Source of the DNA: Neofusicoccum parvum
Lineage: Eukaryota > Ascomycota > Dothideomycetes > Botryosphaeriales > Botryosphaeriaceae
Assembly (NCBI GenBank): GCA_020912385.1
Contig: CP087218.1
Coordinates: 1,364,001-1,428,000, forward strand
DNA length: 64,000 nt
Direction: 5' to 3'
The number at the start of each line of letters is the position of its first letter. Within the stretch, counting starts at the first letter, position 1. Under the pieces are notes generated by a model. It made no database searches. It worked only from the letters and a program-made list of their open reading frames with translations, and was not told where the DNA came from. A program made the translations under genes and the position numbers. Shown here piece by piece: positions 1 to 11,411 of the stretch.

Positions 1-634
1 GAATTCTGGCCGCGTCCAATGTTGTTGCACTGCACTACATGAAGAGCGGACGTATTGAAGCTTGCGCTATCCTCGAATTCTGGAGAAACCACCGCCACAG
101 CAAAAGAGTTTAAGTGCTTTGGTCTTACTGATAAATCTAAAATTTTGTGGAGACTGAATGCCAATATGCAGCACCTTGTGCCGTCGATGTTCATCATCCA
201 CCTCTTCCCTTGTGGAGCAACGAGTACCTATTTGTGCAATTGCTTGCACTCAGTAGAACAGTGCTCGAGAATTTATTGCGAAATGGCTGAGCACAGAGAG
301 CATCTCTGTACTATCACGGGTGCCTTTGTAGAGGGTTCTCTCTGGTACAGAATTGAAGAAGCGAGGCGTGTTTGAAGGCCGTGTTTGAAGTATGGACTAG
401 CGGGGCGAAATAAGGAGTAAAGGCCGTAGGTTTGCTCTCGACGTGGGGAAATCGGAGTGACCGTGGACGCTCTGGCTATCTGGAACACCGTTATCTATAG
501 GGCCAGGTAACGTTCAAAGACTAGAAGGTACAAATGGGCCTGCTGATCAGATGTAGCCAGGGTCCGTTCTCCGTATGCGAACGGGGGGCATTTTGATGTC
601 AGGTACATAAACACCACAGCCGCTTCCCATTGCC
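1..634. other. Intergenic, no gene recognised
   Basis: Only short open frames without recognisable domains are present on both strands. The right part is the leader of the 5S rRNA gene. The window edge may cut a gene lying further left, but nothing at the edge looks coding. Confidence 0.5.
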
Positions 635-754
635 ACGTACGACCATAGGTCGCAGAATATAGGGCTTCCCGTCCGCTCAGCCGATACTCAAGCTGCGAAC
701 CGGCCAATTAGTACTCAAGTGGGTGACCATTGGGGAATCCTGGCTGTTGTACGT
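635..754 (+). rRNA. 5S ribosomal RNA (dispersed copy)
   Basis: This is a 120-nt block with the fungal 5S layout. It begins ACGTACGACCATA and ends GTTGTACGT, and these termini pair as helix I over nine base pairs including one G-U. The internal control region is intact: an A-box-like stretch near 700 and the C-box GTGGGTGACCA at about 719-729. A T-run follows at the 3' end as a Pol III terminator. Filamentous ascomycetes commonly carry 5S genes scattered as single copies rather than in the rDNA repeat, and a single copy here fits that. It was recognised by eye from the conserved blocks and the closing helix. Confidence 0.93.
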
Positions 755-1254
755 TTTGCATTTTGCATGGCTTCATTTTTCTTTTTTGCATTTACATGGA
801 ACGCTGCTTTTTTTGTCCCTTCCTTTCCCGTTGTCTTTCTTCGCTTCGTAGTTAATGCGTGCGGCGTTGGGACGTTTGTAGTTGTTGGCGTTGAAACCCC
901 GTCGTTGGACGTTGGAATGTGGGCTGCAGAATTTTCGGACCCTCTGGTCGCATGCCTGGCCAACATCCACCACCGAGAACTTCAAGAGCAACAATTGGCA
1001 ACAGTCCTCAAAGTGAACTAATTTCCCGAGCTCTTGTGTTCATTTGAAGGTCGTGTTCCACCCCGCACGAGCCAACTCCGCCGTCCGCACGGATGCCCAC
1101 AGATTTTTCCACCACCATGCCCCCAATGCTCCCTCTTCAAACGACCAAGTCCCTCCCCCGCCCGGTTCCTCTTCTTCATAAGCCCCGTCGCCCATTGTCC
1201 CCTCATCAAAGCACCCCAAGCATAGGAGGATCACCTCCTGTCCGCTTAGCCGCC
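755..1254. other. Spacer between 5S rRNA and tRNA-Tyr
   Basis: No coding or RNA gene recognised. The stretch starts with T-rich sequence after the 5S terminator and becomes C-rich toward the tRNA. Confidence 0.5.
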
Positions 1255-1340
1255 CTCCGCTTGGTGTAGTTGGTTCATCACGTTCGACTGTAATATCTGT
1301 TGCCATCGAAAGGTCCCTAGTTCGATTCTGGGAGCGGAGA
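1255..1340 (+). tRNA. tRNA-Tyr (GTA) with 11-nt intron
   Basis: The cloverleaf folds completely. Acceptor arms CTCCGCT (1255-1261) and AGCGGAG (1333-1339) pair perfectly, followed by discriminator A at 1340. The anticodon stem is TTCGA/TCGAA, and the T-arm is CCTAG-TTCGATT-CTGGG. Anticodon GTA lies at 1290-1292. An 11-nt intron (1294-1304) follows position 37, the canonical site for the tRNA-splicing endonuclease; tRNA-Tyr genes of eukaryotes nearly always carry one. The C1:G72 pair is the eukaryotic tyrosine identity element. The mature length is 75 nt, and a TCTTTT run follows the gene. Confidence 0.92.
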
Positions 1341-1587
1341 ACACAAGAACCTCTCTTTTGCCTCCTCTATCGCTGCCATGGGCGCCCTGGCGTGGTGGAG
1401 AAATTTTTTTGCCCTTGAGCCGGCGGGCTGCCTGTTCGGGAAAAGCGCGTCGGGCCGAGCTCGGGCCTGGTCGGTCCGGGGTGGCGGTGGTGCTTCAGCG
1501 CTTCTTTTGCTCTGCTTGGGGACGACGGGTTGAAAAGCGTGGGATTTGGAGCAATACGGCGTTCGCGTATGATGACGGTAGTCCTCT

Positions 1588-4293
1588 TCAGGAAGGCAGG
1601 TTCCACAGGAAACTCAGCATCCCGTCGTCCAGCCCCGGAAACTTCTGTATGCCCGAACCCCCGGCCCCGAACGGCGCCATCGAGGGGTCGAACGGCAGCG
1701 CAAGCCAGTCGTCCGACGACGCCGCCGACGCACCCAGCGCGTGGATGTCCAGATCCTCGCCCGCGCCGAACTGCTGGCTGTGCTGCGGCTGGTGCTCTGG
1801 CGGGCCGGGCGTCACAGCGTCGGCCCTCTCCATCGACGGCGGGCGCGTGCCTAGGCGGGGAGGCCGAGACGCGACGACAAAGCTGCGGCGTAGGCGCGCG
1901 ACGTGGACTTCAAGCAGGGTGGCGTAGCGGGAGGCGAGGTGCATGTCGTCCAGGGTGCCCGAGCGGAGGGCCTGGATGCCGCGGTCGAGTACGTCGAGCG
2001 AGGCGCGCAGCTTGGTGTTCCAGACGCCGAGGCTGAGGCCCTTGATCAGGTAGATGGCCGATGTGGTGATGTGCAGATAGATGCGCACCGGTGCAAAGCG
2101 GAGTAGGTTGGCTTCCGCGAGCTTGATGACCTTGCGCAGGATCTCGCAGCTGCCATCGACCACCTCCTGGATGAAGTCGTAGTCGGTCGAGTCGACCGAG
2201 AGGGGCTGGATGGGTGGCGCGTTCGGAGAGTTGGGGTCCGGGACCGGAGGGAAGTCCTCGGCTTCATCGAGGGTGCGCTCGACGACGGCTTGCATGCCTA
2301 GCGAGTTGACGAAGATGCGGACGAATTGGTATTCGATGGCAAGCATGTCCTGGAGAACGTCTCCCAGCCCTATTATGTGAGTCAGCAGTGGTATATGTAA
2401 GAAGTGTAGGGTACCCATACTTTGTGAGTCGAGATATCTGCCGCGCCATTGGGATAGAAGAGGCTGGAAATGTTCCAACAGTCCTATGTACCGTCCAGTG
2501 CGCAGCAACTGCCTCGTGAACGAGGCGGATGGAAATAACATATCGGAGGCGGACTTGACAAGCTTCGTGAGCTCGATCCATGCAGAGACAAATGCCTCCG
2601 AGTGGTTTGCTCCAGGAAACACTTCTCCGGCAAACGATCTCCCCAGCACCGTGTGGCTCAAGCTCTGAGGAATCATTGAAGTACAGCCGATCCGAGAAGC
2701 CAGCTGCTCCACGAAAACGTAGAGCAGCTTCCTGGCACGAGAATTCCGGGCAGCCTTTCTCCTTGCCTCCAATCGATCCTCGCACGGCGCTCCTTTCTTG
2801 TTGCCCTCGTCTTGCTCAAAAATGCCGAGCTCGTGGGCCAGTGATAACCCGCATCCAAGAAGCATCCAGCTCATGCGGTCTGACCTACGCGCCGGCTCAA
2901 TGACATCCTCAAGCCATCTGTTGGACGCAGAAGGATTCCCCTCCGGACTAGTGGGTTCGTCACAAACATCTGGATCCATGGCGACGAGGCCGGCATCCCA
3001 GCCGTCCGATGCAGGAGGGAAGTGAAGGGCGCGGGGATGCCATTCTGAAAGGAGAAGGAGGCCTTCTATGGATCCAACTGTCCTAGTCTTGGCTGTCGAG
3101 CTCTTTTCTTGGCCCAGCATAATGCGTAGGATAAGGTGTTGGCAGTGCTCCCAGAGACGGTGGTGGATGAAGTATCCGCGAGACGCGCCTCCCACGCCAG
3201 GTAGAACATGGTACCGTGATGACAACGCTAGGATGGTGCAGCAGAGGAACGGCTCCTTGGTGACCAGCTCGTAGTGCCTCGAGTGGTCCGCATAGTACTC
3301 CGTCAAGATCGGCGACAGCGGCGACAAGTTCTGAAAGAACCTGGAGAATCATCAGCAAACTCACTCCTTCCCCTTCCCACGCTGCCAGACTCACAAATCA
3401 ACATAGGTCACCGCCTCCCTCGCCGTAAACCACCCCATCCGCACAAACCTGCAGTTCTTCCACAAGTCCAACAGCTCCTCATCCGCCTCCGACAGCTGCA
3501 CCGGGCTCGGCGCCAGCAACCCCGAGCTCACCGACATATTCGAGCCCGGCGTCGCATACGCGCCCGGCTCCTGCCCCTCGCCAGCCGCAACACCCACAAA
3601 CCCGTTCGACTCCAGCGACGGATACGCCTGGTGGGCCCCCGACGCGCCCGCCGCAGCCTCCCTAGTCGCAGCCTCAAACAGCAAGTTCAGCGCATCATTC
3701 CCGCTCGCCACGACAGTCCTGATCATCGAATCCGCCAGCCCCCCATCACCCTGCTGCATCGCGCCATCCTGCCTCCTCGCCACCCTCGTCGGCGGGCTCG
3801 GCGGCGGACCCGCATCCCCGTCGGCGTCGCCGGCATCGGCGACATTGGCGTCGGCGGCCCGCCGCTTCGCCCTCCTCTCGCCCTCCTCCATCAGCCGCTG
3901 CTTCTTCCACGCGCGCTCCTCGGTGAAGACGCACTCGCGCAGCGCGCGCTTGCACCGCGTGCACGGCGGGCCCGGCACCCCGCCGTCGGCCGGCACCGCC
4001 ACCTCGCAGCGCGCCTTGCGCTTGCGGCACGGCACGCACGCCTTGTAGGCGCGCTGGAACTCGCGGGGGCCGGCGCCGGGGCCGGGCGCGTCGCGGGGCC
4101 GCTTGCCGGTCGAGCTGGCCGGGTTGGCGGCGGGGTCTCCGGCATTGTTGGGTGGGCGTGGTGATGGCGATGATGGCGGTGGTTGTGGTGGTGGTCCGGG
4201 GTGGTTGTTGGCGGTGGCGGCGGATGCGGCGGCCGGGCCTGCATCGCCGCCGTTGATGGTGTCGTGGTGGTGTGACGTGCGGTCGTCGGGCAT
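1588..4293 (-). CDS. Zn2Cys6 fungal-specific transcription factor
   Basis: The model is three exons giving 866 residues: 4293-3395, 3340-2421 and 2369-1588. The N-terminus is rich in Pro, Ala and His. Then comes a Zn(II)2Cys6 binuclear cluster with cysteines at about residues 86, 89, 96, 111, 114 and 121, followed by a basic linker. Joining exon 1 to exon 2 creates the VDLFF..LSP motif that opens the fungal transcription-factor (middle homology) domain, which supports the first intron (3341-3394). The second intron (2370-2420) is 51 nt, has good splice sites and a CTGAC branch motif, and contains no in-frame stop. The protein is a nuclear DNA-binding regulator; its targets are unknown. It lies just upstream of an MFS permease on the same strand and may control it, which is inference only. 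Confidence 0.9.
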
Positions 4294-4754
4294 GGCTGCT
4301 GACGAAAGTTGAGATGCAGATTGGTCCGGAGAGCGGAGGGAGCGGGATGTTGAAGGAAATTCAAGGCGGCCGGGGTGCAGGTGGGGATGGCGGGCGCTGG
4401 CCCGGCTATTGACGGATGGCTGCGTGCGCGGGAGTTCCGCCGCGAAGGCTCGTCCCGGCGCTCCCGATGCCGGTCTTTGTCTCCGTGATAACCAGCAAGT
4501 TTTGCACTAGCTCGTTTGCTCTTTCTCTTCAAACCGAGTGTAGTTTCCGCATGCCCTCGGGTGTAGGAGCTTTGCTACACCACCTGAACACGGCGTCCGT
4601 TCAGAACTCACGACAAAGCCGCAAAAACCTCGGAGTATCAACAGCAGCTTAACTCTCAGCTTCAACGGATCCTAAAAACTAGCTAAGCTGACAACCAACA
4701 TGGCAACCCCCAGCAAAATACACAGATACACCCATCCCCCCACGCCCCAATCCC
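4294..4754 (-). promoter_or_regulatory. Upstream region of the transcription factor gene
   Basis: This 461-bp spacer lies between the permease stop codon and the regulator start. It would hold the regulator's 5' UTR and promoter and the permease 3' UTR. No specific site is identified. Confidence 0.4.
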
Positions 4755-6456
4755 TCAAGTAAGATACCTGAAATCCCGACTATCCCCCCCATTCGTCACA
4801 TCCACCCTCACATCATCCGCCACCTCCCCGTACAACCGATCCCTCCTCGCATTCTCCCTCTCCAGCGCCCAGTGCAACCCCAGTGCCAGCACGACCACCA
4901 GCCCCGTAAACGCGCACCCGATCGCGCACCCCTTGGTGTAGAACGGGCCGTCCTCCTCCGGGAAGACCGAGCTGCTCAGGAACGACGAGCACTGCCCGAA
5001 CACGGCCAGCACGGCCAGGCCGGCGCCGCGCTTGGAGTCGCCGCCCTGGTTGTTCAGCAGCCAGGTGATGTTGATGGCGAGGGCCGGGAAGACGCCGCAC
5101 GCGGCGAGCCAGATGCCCGCGTAGCGCGGCCCCGTCCGCTGCTCGTCGCGCACCACCACGAGCACGAGGTACCCCGCCGCGCCGACGGCCGCGAAGCCCG
5201 CGACGATGAAGCCGCGCTTGCCGTACCGGTCCGACACGTAGGCCGCCGCCACGCAGAGGAGGAAGGCGACGAAGTAGGCCGGTGCGGTCAGCCCCTGGGC
5301 GTTGACGGACGAGTAGCCCATGTCGCGGACGATGGTGGGGAGGAAGTTGGAGAGGCCGGCGAAGGAGTAGTTGCAGCAGAAGTGCATGAGCGTGTGCACG
5401 TACGGCTTGTAGTCGGTGAGGCCGGCCGTGACTTGCGACCACTTGAGCTTGGATTTGGCCGTGTGGTCGACCGTTTGCATGCGCTCGACTGCTTGCGTCT
5501 TCTCATCTTCGGTGAGGAATTTGGCCATGCTAGGGTGATCAGGGAGGCAGAAGAATACGACTGGGGCGAAAAGAACGGTTGGTGCACCCTCTTCAAGGGC
5601 AGGTCAGCAAAGGTTGATGTTCCGTCGGCCAATGATGTTGCTACTCACCTATCAATAAGAGCAGTCTCCACGGTTCAATCGAATTCTTGATGTGGGTGAT
5701 GCCATATGCCAAAGACGAAGCAAAAGTGTTGGCCAGAGGGGACATCCCAAGGAGGAGCGATACACGGAGTCCGAGTTCTCGGCGCTGGTAGAAGAGCGAT
5801 AAGAAGTACGGCGCACCCGCGCCGAACGCTGCCTCAAAGATACCCAAAAGACACCGGCAAACAATCAGGCCGGCCATGTTGTGAGTTGCACCAGAGCACA
5901 TGGCAGCAACTCCCCACCTGAATAAATGTCAGTCCTCAGTCACACACCCGTTATTGATGGGAGCTTACAAAGCACATAGAGTGGCTATGAAGATATGCGC
6001 CGGTAAGATCTTCCACAGCACCGTCGTCCATTCCATCAGCACGTAGCAGATATAAAAGGCGTTAAGAATCCAACTCCTAGAAGCTTGTTAGCGAGACCAT
6101 CGACAAGTACCAGCCTCCAGAGGTAAAAGCGCCGTCATAATCTCGAATGATCATACCATTGTGCACTGTTGAGCCCTAAGTCGACGTCGGCGCCTGCAGC
6201 CTTTGCGTTTCCAATGTTTCCACGGTCCAGATAGGAAAGAACGTAGAGTATACAAACGATCGGGAGAACGCGTCTATCGAACTGATGGGAGTCAGCTTGA
6301 CCACTCTTTGCCGTAGATCAGAACGACACCTACTTTTCTTCTAATGTACGCCTGTTGCGAGGCAGTCACCTCGATGCGCTGCTTCGATGTCTCAACATCC
6401 TCAATCTTCGTGGCTTCGGATGCCTTCACCTCTTTTTCGATGTCGATGTCGCCCAT
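4755..6456 (-). CDS. MFS permease, anion:cation symporter (allantoate permease-like) family
   Basis: Six exons can be chained with GT-AG introns of roughly 50-60 nt to give a protein of about 470 residues. Exon 1 (6456-6334) is a charged cytoplasmic N-terminus. Exon 2 (6281-6157) holds the family signature FDRRVLP...YLDRGNIGNAK at the first membrane helix, followed by LGLNSAQW. Later exons carry the ATHNMAGLIVCR region and the helices to the C-terminus. Members of this Dal5-like family import organic anions such as allantoate, nicotinate, pantothenate or tartrate across the plasma membrane. The substrate cannot be read from sequence. The gene is divergent from a superfamily lyase and next to a Zn2Cys6 regulator, which hints at uptake of the lyase's substrate. 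Confidence 0.88.
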
Positions 6457-7074
6457 TTCTCTGGTCCGGACCCTGCGTTGTCTCTATGGACGTCGACGGA
6501 TTTCTGAATAAACACAATGAATTGGTCGGATGTGAATCCAACAATACAGTCGAGTTTTCTGCAACATGACCCTCCTGCGATGTGGTCTCTATATATCAAT
6601 GCCATTCATGGTGTATGTTGTTGATCCTCGGCCAGGAGAGCGGGCTGCTGAAGTATCCGCACTGAGAAGCAAATATCCGCTCACAAGGCAATCCAAAACA
6701 GTGAGGGGTTCCAAGCCCTCCACAGTACTGTCTGGGAAACCCGGATCTGAGGTAAATCAATACTAAAGCATGAGCGATCTGCCGCCTTCCGGGCGGGGTT
6801 CGCGGGGCCCCGCGTGCGCCTTGTGACGATTTAGGTCAAGAGTTCGCACGGACCACGCCCAGAAATATCCGTCGAAGTCCGCGCCTACCTTGCATATCCG
6901 GTAATGTGTGTGCATGCCCCACCATTCTATGCAAAAAGAGTAGAGAAGTAGAAGATGACATTGAAATCTGGAGGCGTATAAAAGGGAGGATCATGCCTTG
7001 GCCAGAAAGGAATAGAATCAGCCATCTTCAAATCATTGTGGTTTTACCTGACCTTCTCCGAAACTCAATACACC
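6457..7074. promoter_or_regulatory. Divergent promoter between permease and lyase
   Basis: A 618-bp head-to-head spacer separates the permease (left) and the lyase (right). A TATA-like element lies on the lyase side at 6977-6984. Shared control is plausible but is inferred from geometry only. Confidence 0.55.
6977..6984 (+). promoter_or_regulatory. TATA box of the lyase gene
   Basis: TATAAAAG lies about 90-98 bp upstream of the ATG at 7075, a usual spacing for a fungal TATA promoter. Confidence 0.55.
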
Positions 7075-8284
7075 ATGTCAAAGTCCATTGTCAACACCAT
7101 CCCCTACCCATTCCAATTCGAGGACTCTACCATAACAAAGCCAGGCAAGAAGGGGCAGACACAGGATGTATCCATCACATTGAAGAATGTGCGCGGCAAG
7201 ATCCCGTCTCTCCAGGCGTCGCGGGTCCGCACCATGCTGCTTGAGGCACACAGAGATCCATCGAAGATTGCTGCCCATGCCTGCTCCTACGATGGGCTCT
7301 CCTCAAGGCTATGCGAAGAAGCGGGATTCCCCTTGATCTTCCTCGCCGGGTACGCCGTGGCCAGTTCCTACGGTCTTCCGGACACTGGTTATATTGCACT
7401 GCAGGAAGTCTGCGACAAGATTCAGGAGACTGTACGCCAGGTCTCGGCTCCTGTCATGGCCGACGGTGATACCGGGTACGGGGGTCCAATGAACGTCAAG
7501 CGGACAGTCGAGGCGTTTGCCGAGGCGGGAGCTGCGGGTATCATGATCGAGGACCAGACATGGCCGAAGCGTGAGTCCGCAATCTTCAATACAGTCATTG
7601 CGTGCGTACTGAAAATCATCAGGGTGTGGTCACACAACAGGCAAGTCGGTTGTGTCAAGAGGTGAGGCGTACGCGCGTGTACAGGCGGCCTGTGATGCGA
7701 GAGACGAGGGAAAAGACATTTTCATTCTAGCCAGGACCGATGCTCTGATCCATGGATGGGAGGAGGCCATGACGCGTGCGAAGGAATTCAAGCGTATTGG
7801 CGTGGATGCTGTGTTCGTCGAAGCACTGCCCGACCGCGAGTCGATGAAGAAATGTGTGGAGGAGCTTGACATTCCTACCTTTGCCAACAGTAAGCGCTGT
7901 GAATGTGCGTGCTTCCGGAGCGGCATCGCTGATTGAAAACAGTCATCGAAGGCGGCAAGACAGAGAACCTCTCGGCGAAGGATCTGGCTGCGCTGGGCTT
8001 CTGCGCCGTGGCCTATCCGTGGACGCTGGTGGCAGCGAAGCTCAAGAGCATTCGTGAGACGCTCGAGGCGTTGAAGAAGTCAATGACAGAGGGCGCGCCT
8101 CCCATGATCCTGTCGTACTCAGAGGTCTGCCAGGGCGTTGGATTCAACAAGTACTGGGTGAGTTGCGCTCCGATCAGGAAAGCGACTGTGGCTGACTCTT
8201 GGCTAGGACCGCGAGGAGAAGTACAAGTTCGACGATGCCGGGCTCGTGAATGGCAATGCGGAAACCAACGGCCGCAGCCACTAG
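7075..8284 (+). CDS. Isocitrate lyase/PEP mutase superfamily lyase (oxaloacetate hydrolase/dimethylmalate lyase-like)
   Basis: Four exons (introns 7571-7622, 7890-7942 and 8158-8206) give 351 residues. The metal-binding stretch DGDTGYGG is at about residues 130-137. The first splice junction creates the catalytic loop KRCGH at about 165-169, with the active-site cysteine; this is the mark of C-C bond-cleaving members of the superfamily rather than PEP mutase itself. SYDGLSSRLCEEAG and GFNKYW are typical of the fungal oxaloacetate acetylhydrolase/2,3-dimethylmalate lyase group. Length also fits that group (about 340). Possible reactions are oxaloacetate to oxalate plus acetate, or cleavage of a substituted malate; which one is not settled here. 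No N-terminal targeting signal is obvious. Confidence 0.88.
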
Positions 8285-8484
8285 GCGACCGCGGGTGTGC
8301 GGGAGGTTCTCAGGCGAGCGGCACCAGGGGCAGTAGATGGTACACGTAGCACGTAGTTAGCAGTCAACAGATTGGCCACGACGATCTCGGCGGAAGCATT
8401 GAGTGTTGAGGGTGAAGGCGCACGGCTGCGGGCGGAAAGACGCGACTCGGGCAGGGTCTGACGCAATGGGCGGCCCCCTGACTC

Positions 8485-9991
8485 GTGCAGCTGTCACCGT
8501 GGCCCATGTCCATGTCAGAGAGCGCGCCTCAGGAACGCATCCATCAGCACCTCCGCCGCGCCGCAGTCATGCCACCACCACGCGAGCCCGCCCAGGCCGA
8601 GACCGCGCCCTCGCTGGAGCTGATCGCCCAGCTCCAGACCGTGCTCCACGACCTCTGCCACAACCCCTACCCGCACGTCCCCAACCCGCCCAATCTCAAG
8701 AAGCGCGCCTCCGTCGCGCTTATCATTCGCGTTCAGCCGAGGTACTCGCACTGGCCGGCCAGGTCGGACAGGGCACAATGGGCTGGCAAGAACGAGGACG
8801 AGTCGGTCGAGAGCCGGCTGGAGCGGTTCTTCGCCGCGGACTGGGTGCAGCATGGCGATCCGGAGGTGCTGTTCATCAAGCGCGCTCACCGGCCCGGCGA
8901 CAGGTGGACCAGTCATGTTGCCCTGCCGGGCGGCCGCAGAGACCCTGAGGATGCCGACGACCGCGCCGCTGCCGTGAGGGAGACCGAGGAGGAGGTTGGC
9001 ATCGAGCTGACCGACGACAACTCCATTCCCGTCGGCAATCTGCCCGAGCGCGTGGTTACCACGTCGTGGGGAAAAGTGCCGTATGTTGCGTCTGCTGCCC
9101 AGGATCCTGTGCAATTGGCTAACATATGTGTTGCACAGACTCATGGTCCTCTGCCCGTATATCTACCTGCTCACCGATCCAGACCCGCCAGCTCTCCGTC
9201 TGCAGCCCGCCGAGGTCGGTTCGACGCATTGGGTTTCTATCCGCGCGCTGCTCTCCCCCTCGCAGCGCACATACTGGCATGAGGATGTGTCCAATCGCCT
9301 TGCAAAGCAGGAAGTAGGCATCAAGCGATGGTTCCTGCGCGTCATGCTGGGGAAAATGATCTTCGCCGCCATCCGCCTGATCCCCTCGCAAAGCAAATAC
9401 TGCAGCACCATCCCCGGCTTCGTTCCGGAAGATAACAGCGAGGCGACTACCGGCAGAAGCATAACAGCACAGGTGTCCGAATGGTGGCATGCAGCCGAGC
9501 CCACCAGCAGCACAGACACCCCGCTACTGTTGTGGGGGTTGACGCTCGGTATCATGGCGGATTTCCTCGACCTGATTCCGCCGTATAATGCCGTCAGATT
9601 GTGGACTTACCCGACATTCACGCCATATGATGTGCAGTTCTTGCTTTGGGCCACGTCGTACACCTTCCGCAAGCGCAAGGAGAAGGTGTTGGCGGAGTAC
9701 CATAACGGCCAAGCACCCATCACTGTAGAAGAGGGATTGGACGGTGTCGAAGCACGGCCAAACGGCTCCGTGGATCCTCCAGAATCTGGTATCAGCGGCT
9801 TGGGCGTGGAGAGGTATTACAGCAGACTTGGTCAGAAGAACCCTGCGACTCGATCCTCTGCTGTGGGGATCTTGCTCGAGGGCTACTATGACATCGTCCG
9901 TAAGACTGTCGCGTTGACACTAGCGACGAGGATCTCAGCGTTTGCAATTCTAGTTGCCACGTTGGTAATTCGGTATAGACGCCGGAGATGA
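8485..9991 (+). CDS. Nudix hydrolase with C-terminal membrane segments
   Basis: Two exons (intron 9081-9138) give 482 residues. A Nudix box occupies about residues 149-173 (LPGGRRDPED...RETEEEVG); the core RE..EE metal ligands are present, but the first half is stretched relative to the PROSITE pattern, as in the CoA-diphosphatase-like (PCD1/NUDT7) group. Hydrophobic stretches beginning LLLWGLTLGIMADF and ISAFAILVATLVI suggest one or two membrane helices in the C-terminal half, ending in an RYRRRR tail. The enzyme would hydrolyse a nucleoside diphosphate derivative at a membrane; the substrate is unknown. A second ATG at 8509 is an alternative start. It follows the lyase on the same strand by 200 bp. 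Confidence 0.87.
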
Positions 9992-11411
9992 TTAGATTTT
10001 TCTGACCTTCGACGCGCTCTGTAGTACGCTTTTTGTGTTGGGATGGTTAGATTTATGAGCATGTTGGATACCTCAAATTTTCGTTTCTTACTTGTGTCAA
10101 TCATGAAGTGCGCGGGGATTAAGTCCATAAATGTGTCTCCGCAAAGTTCTCGGAACTAGCTAAAGTTCGAACGGATGCAACACAGATATATCAACGCCTA
10201 TGCGATCTCAAGCCACAGCTTTTGATCCCCTCAGAGAAGACATCGGTAAAATTTGATAATGTCGAGTTTATTTTTAAGCAAGGCAATGCACAATTTACGA
10301 AGAAGCCGGCCTCGGTGTTGGTCTTGGAATGAGCCATAGACCCGTAGATCACTGCACCTCATACAACTAGCCATGGGGGTGGATTGGCTTAATCAACAAA
10401 TATATGGCTTCTTTGTGAGGCTCCGGAATGTTTTCTAGATCATTATGCTCAGCTACACCACACAAACATGTAATCGGCTTGAAGTCATGGCCAGAGCCAT
10501 AATTACCTCCATTTCAAGGCACCACATTTATGATGCTTAGCATGCTATTGGTCTGTGCATGTCACCCTCACCTTCGCCGTGCTGCCGCCAGCATAATACT
10601 CCTTTAGCTGCACGTACTGCACTTCTACAATGTGGATTCGCAGCAGATCAATAATCACGCAAGATCCACATCACTCAAAACACATCAGCATCTCATGATA
10701 TACAATCTGAGCAACAGCTCTCTCTTCTTCCTACATCGATGTATACAATTTCCCCAAGAACATCCGTATGTCAGCACTGTACAAATTTCTGCTTTCTCCT
10801 CCAGATGTATCCACGTTCCCTGTTGCCCATCGGCAACTGAATTTCCACCCTATTTACTCCTTTACCTCCGAGAGAACCTTCCGAAGCGACAGAAAGGAGA
10901 AAACGAAGCGAGTGAAAAAAAAAAATCAACGGTCTATGGGAAAAAGCAACAAAACAGAGACCGATTCTCGCCGGATCAACAGAGCAATAAGGTAGTCTAC
11001 AACCCTTTCGCCTCCCACCGAAAATTCCATTTTTCTTTTCCCACGTTCAAATCGTTAAAAACCGCTGTCGTTAAAAAACAAAAATGGCGGAAACAAAAGA
11101 GAAAAACTAAGAGGGAACCCACCAAAGGAAAACAACTAATGCTTTTCCTTTCCCTTTTAATACCGCTTCCCCCATCCAATAACAGGGAAATTATTTTTCC
11201 CGCTTCCAGACCGCTTCAAACAAGAACAAGGGTGGTATAAATGAAAGCAAGAAGGACACGGAAAAATAAGAAGGGAAAAAACATCAAGGAGATCCGTGAC
11301 AACAAGGAAAACCCTCCCGCAAAAAAAGAAAGAAAAAACATTACCAGAATCAGACTCCCTGCAAATGCTTCCAAAACGCCATCCGCCTCTTTCTTCCCCC
11401 CACACACACAC
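9992..11411. other. Convergent intergenic region
   Basis: This 1.4-kb stretch separates two genes that end toward each other. It is richer in A and T than its surroundings, with A-rich runs around 10900-11350. No RNA gene or domain-bearing frame was recognised; 3' UTRs of both neighbours probably occupy the edges. Confidence 0.5.

Noticed and set aside
719..1021. 100-codon frame rich in Phe
   Set aside because: It overlaps the 5S rRNA 3' end and has no homology.
4813..5690. Long antisense frames over the permease gene
   Set aside because: They are shadows of third-position GC bias in the real coding strand.
10632..11240. 200-codon open frame in A/T-rich convergent spacer
   Set aside because: Lys/Ser-rich low-complexity translation with no motif; it looks like a composition effect.
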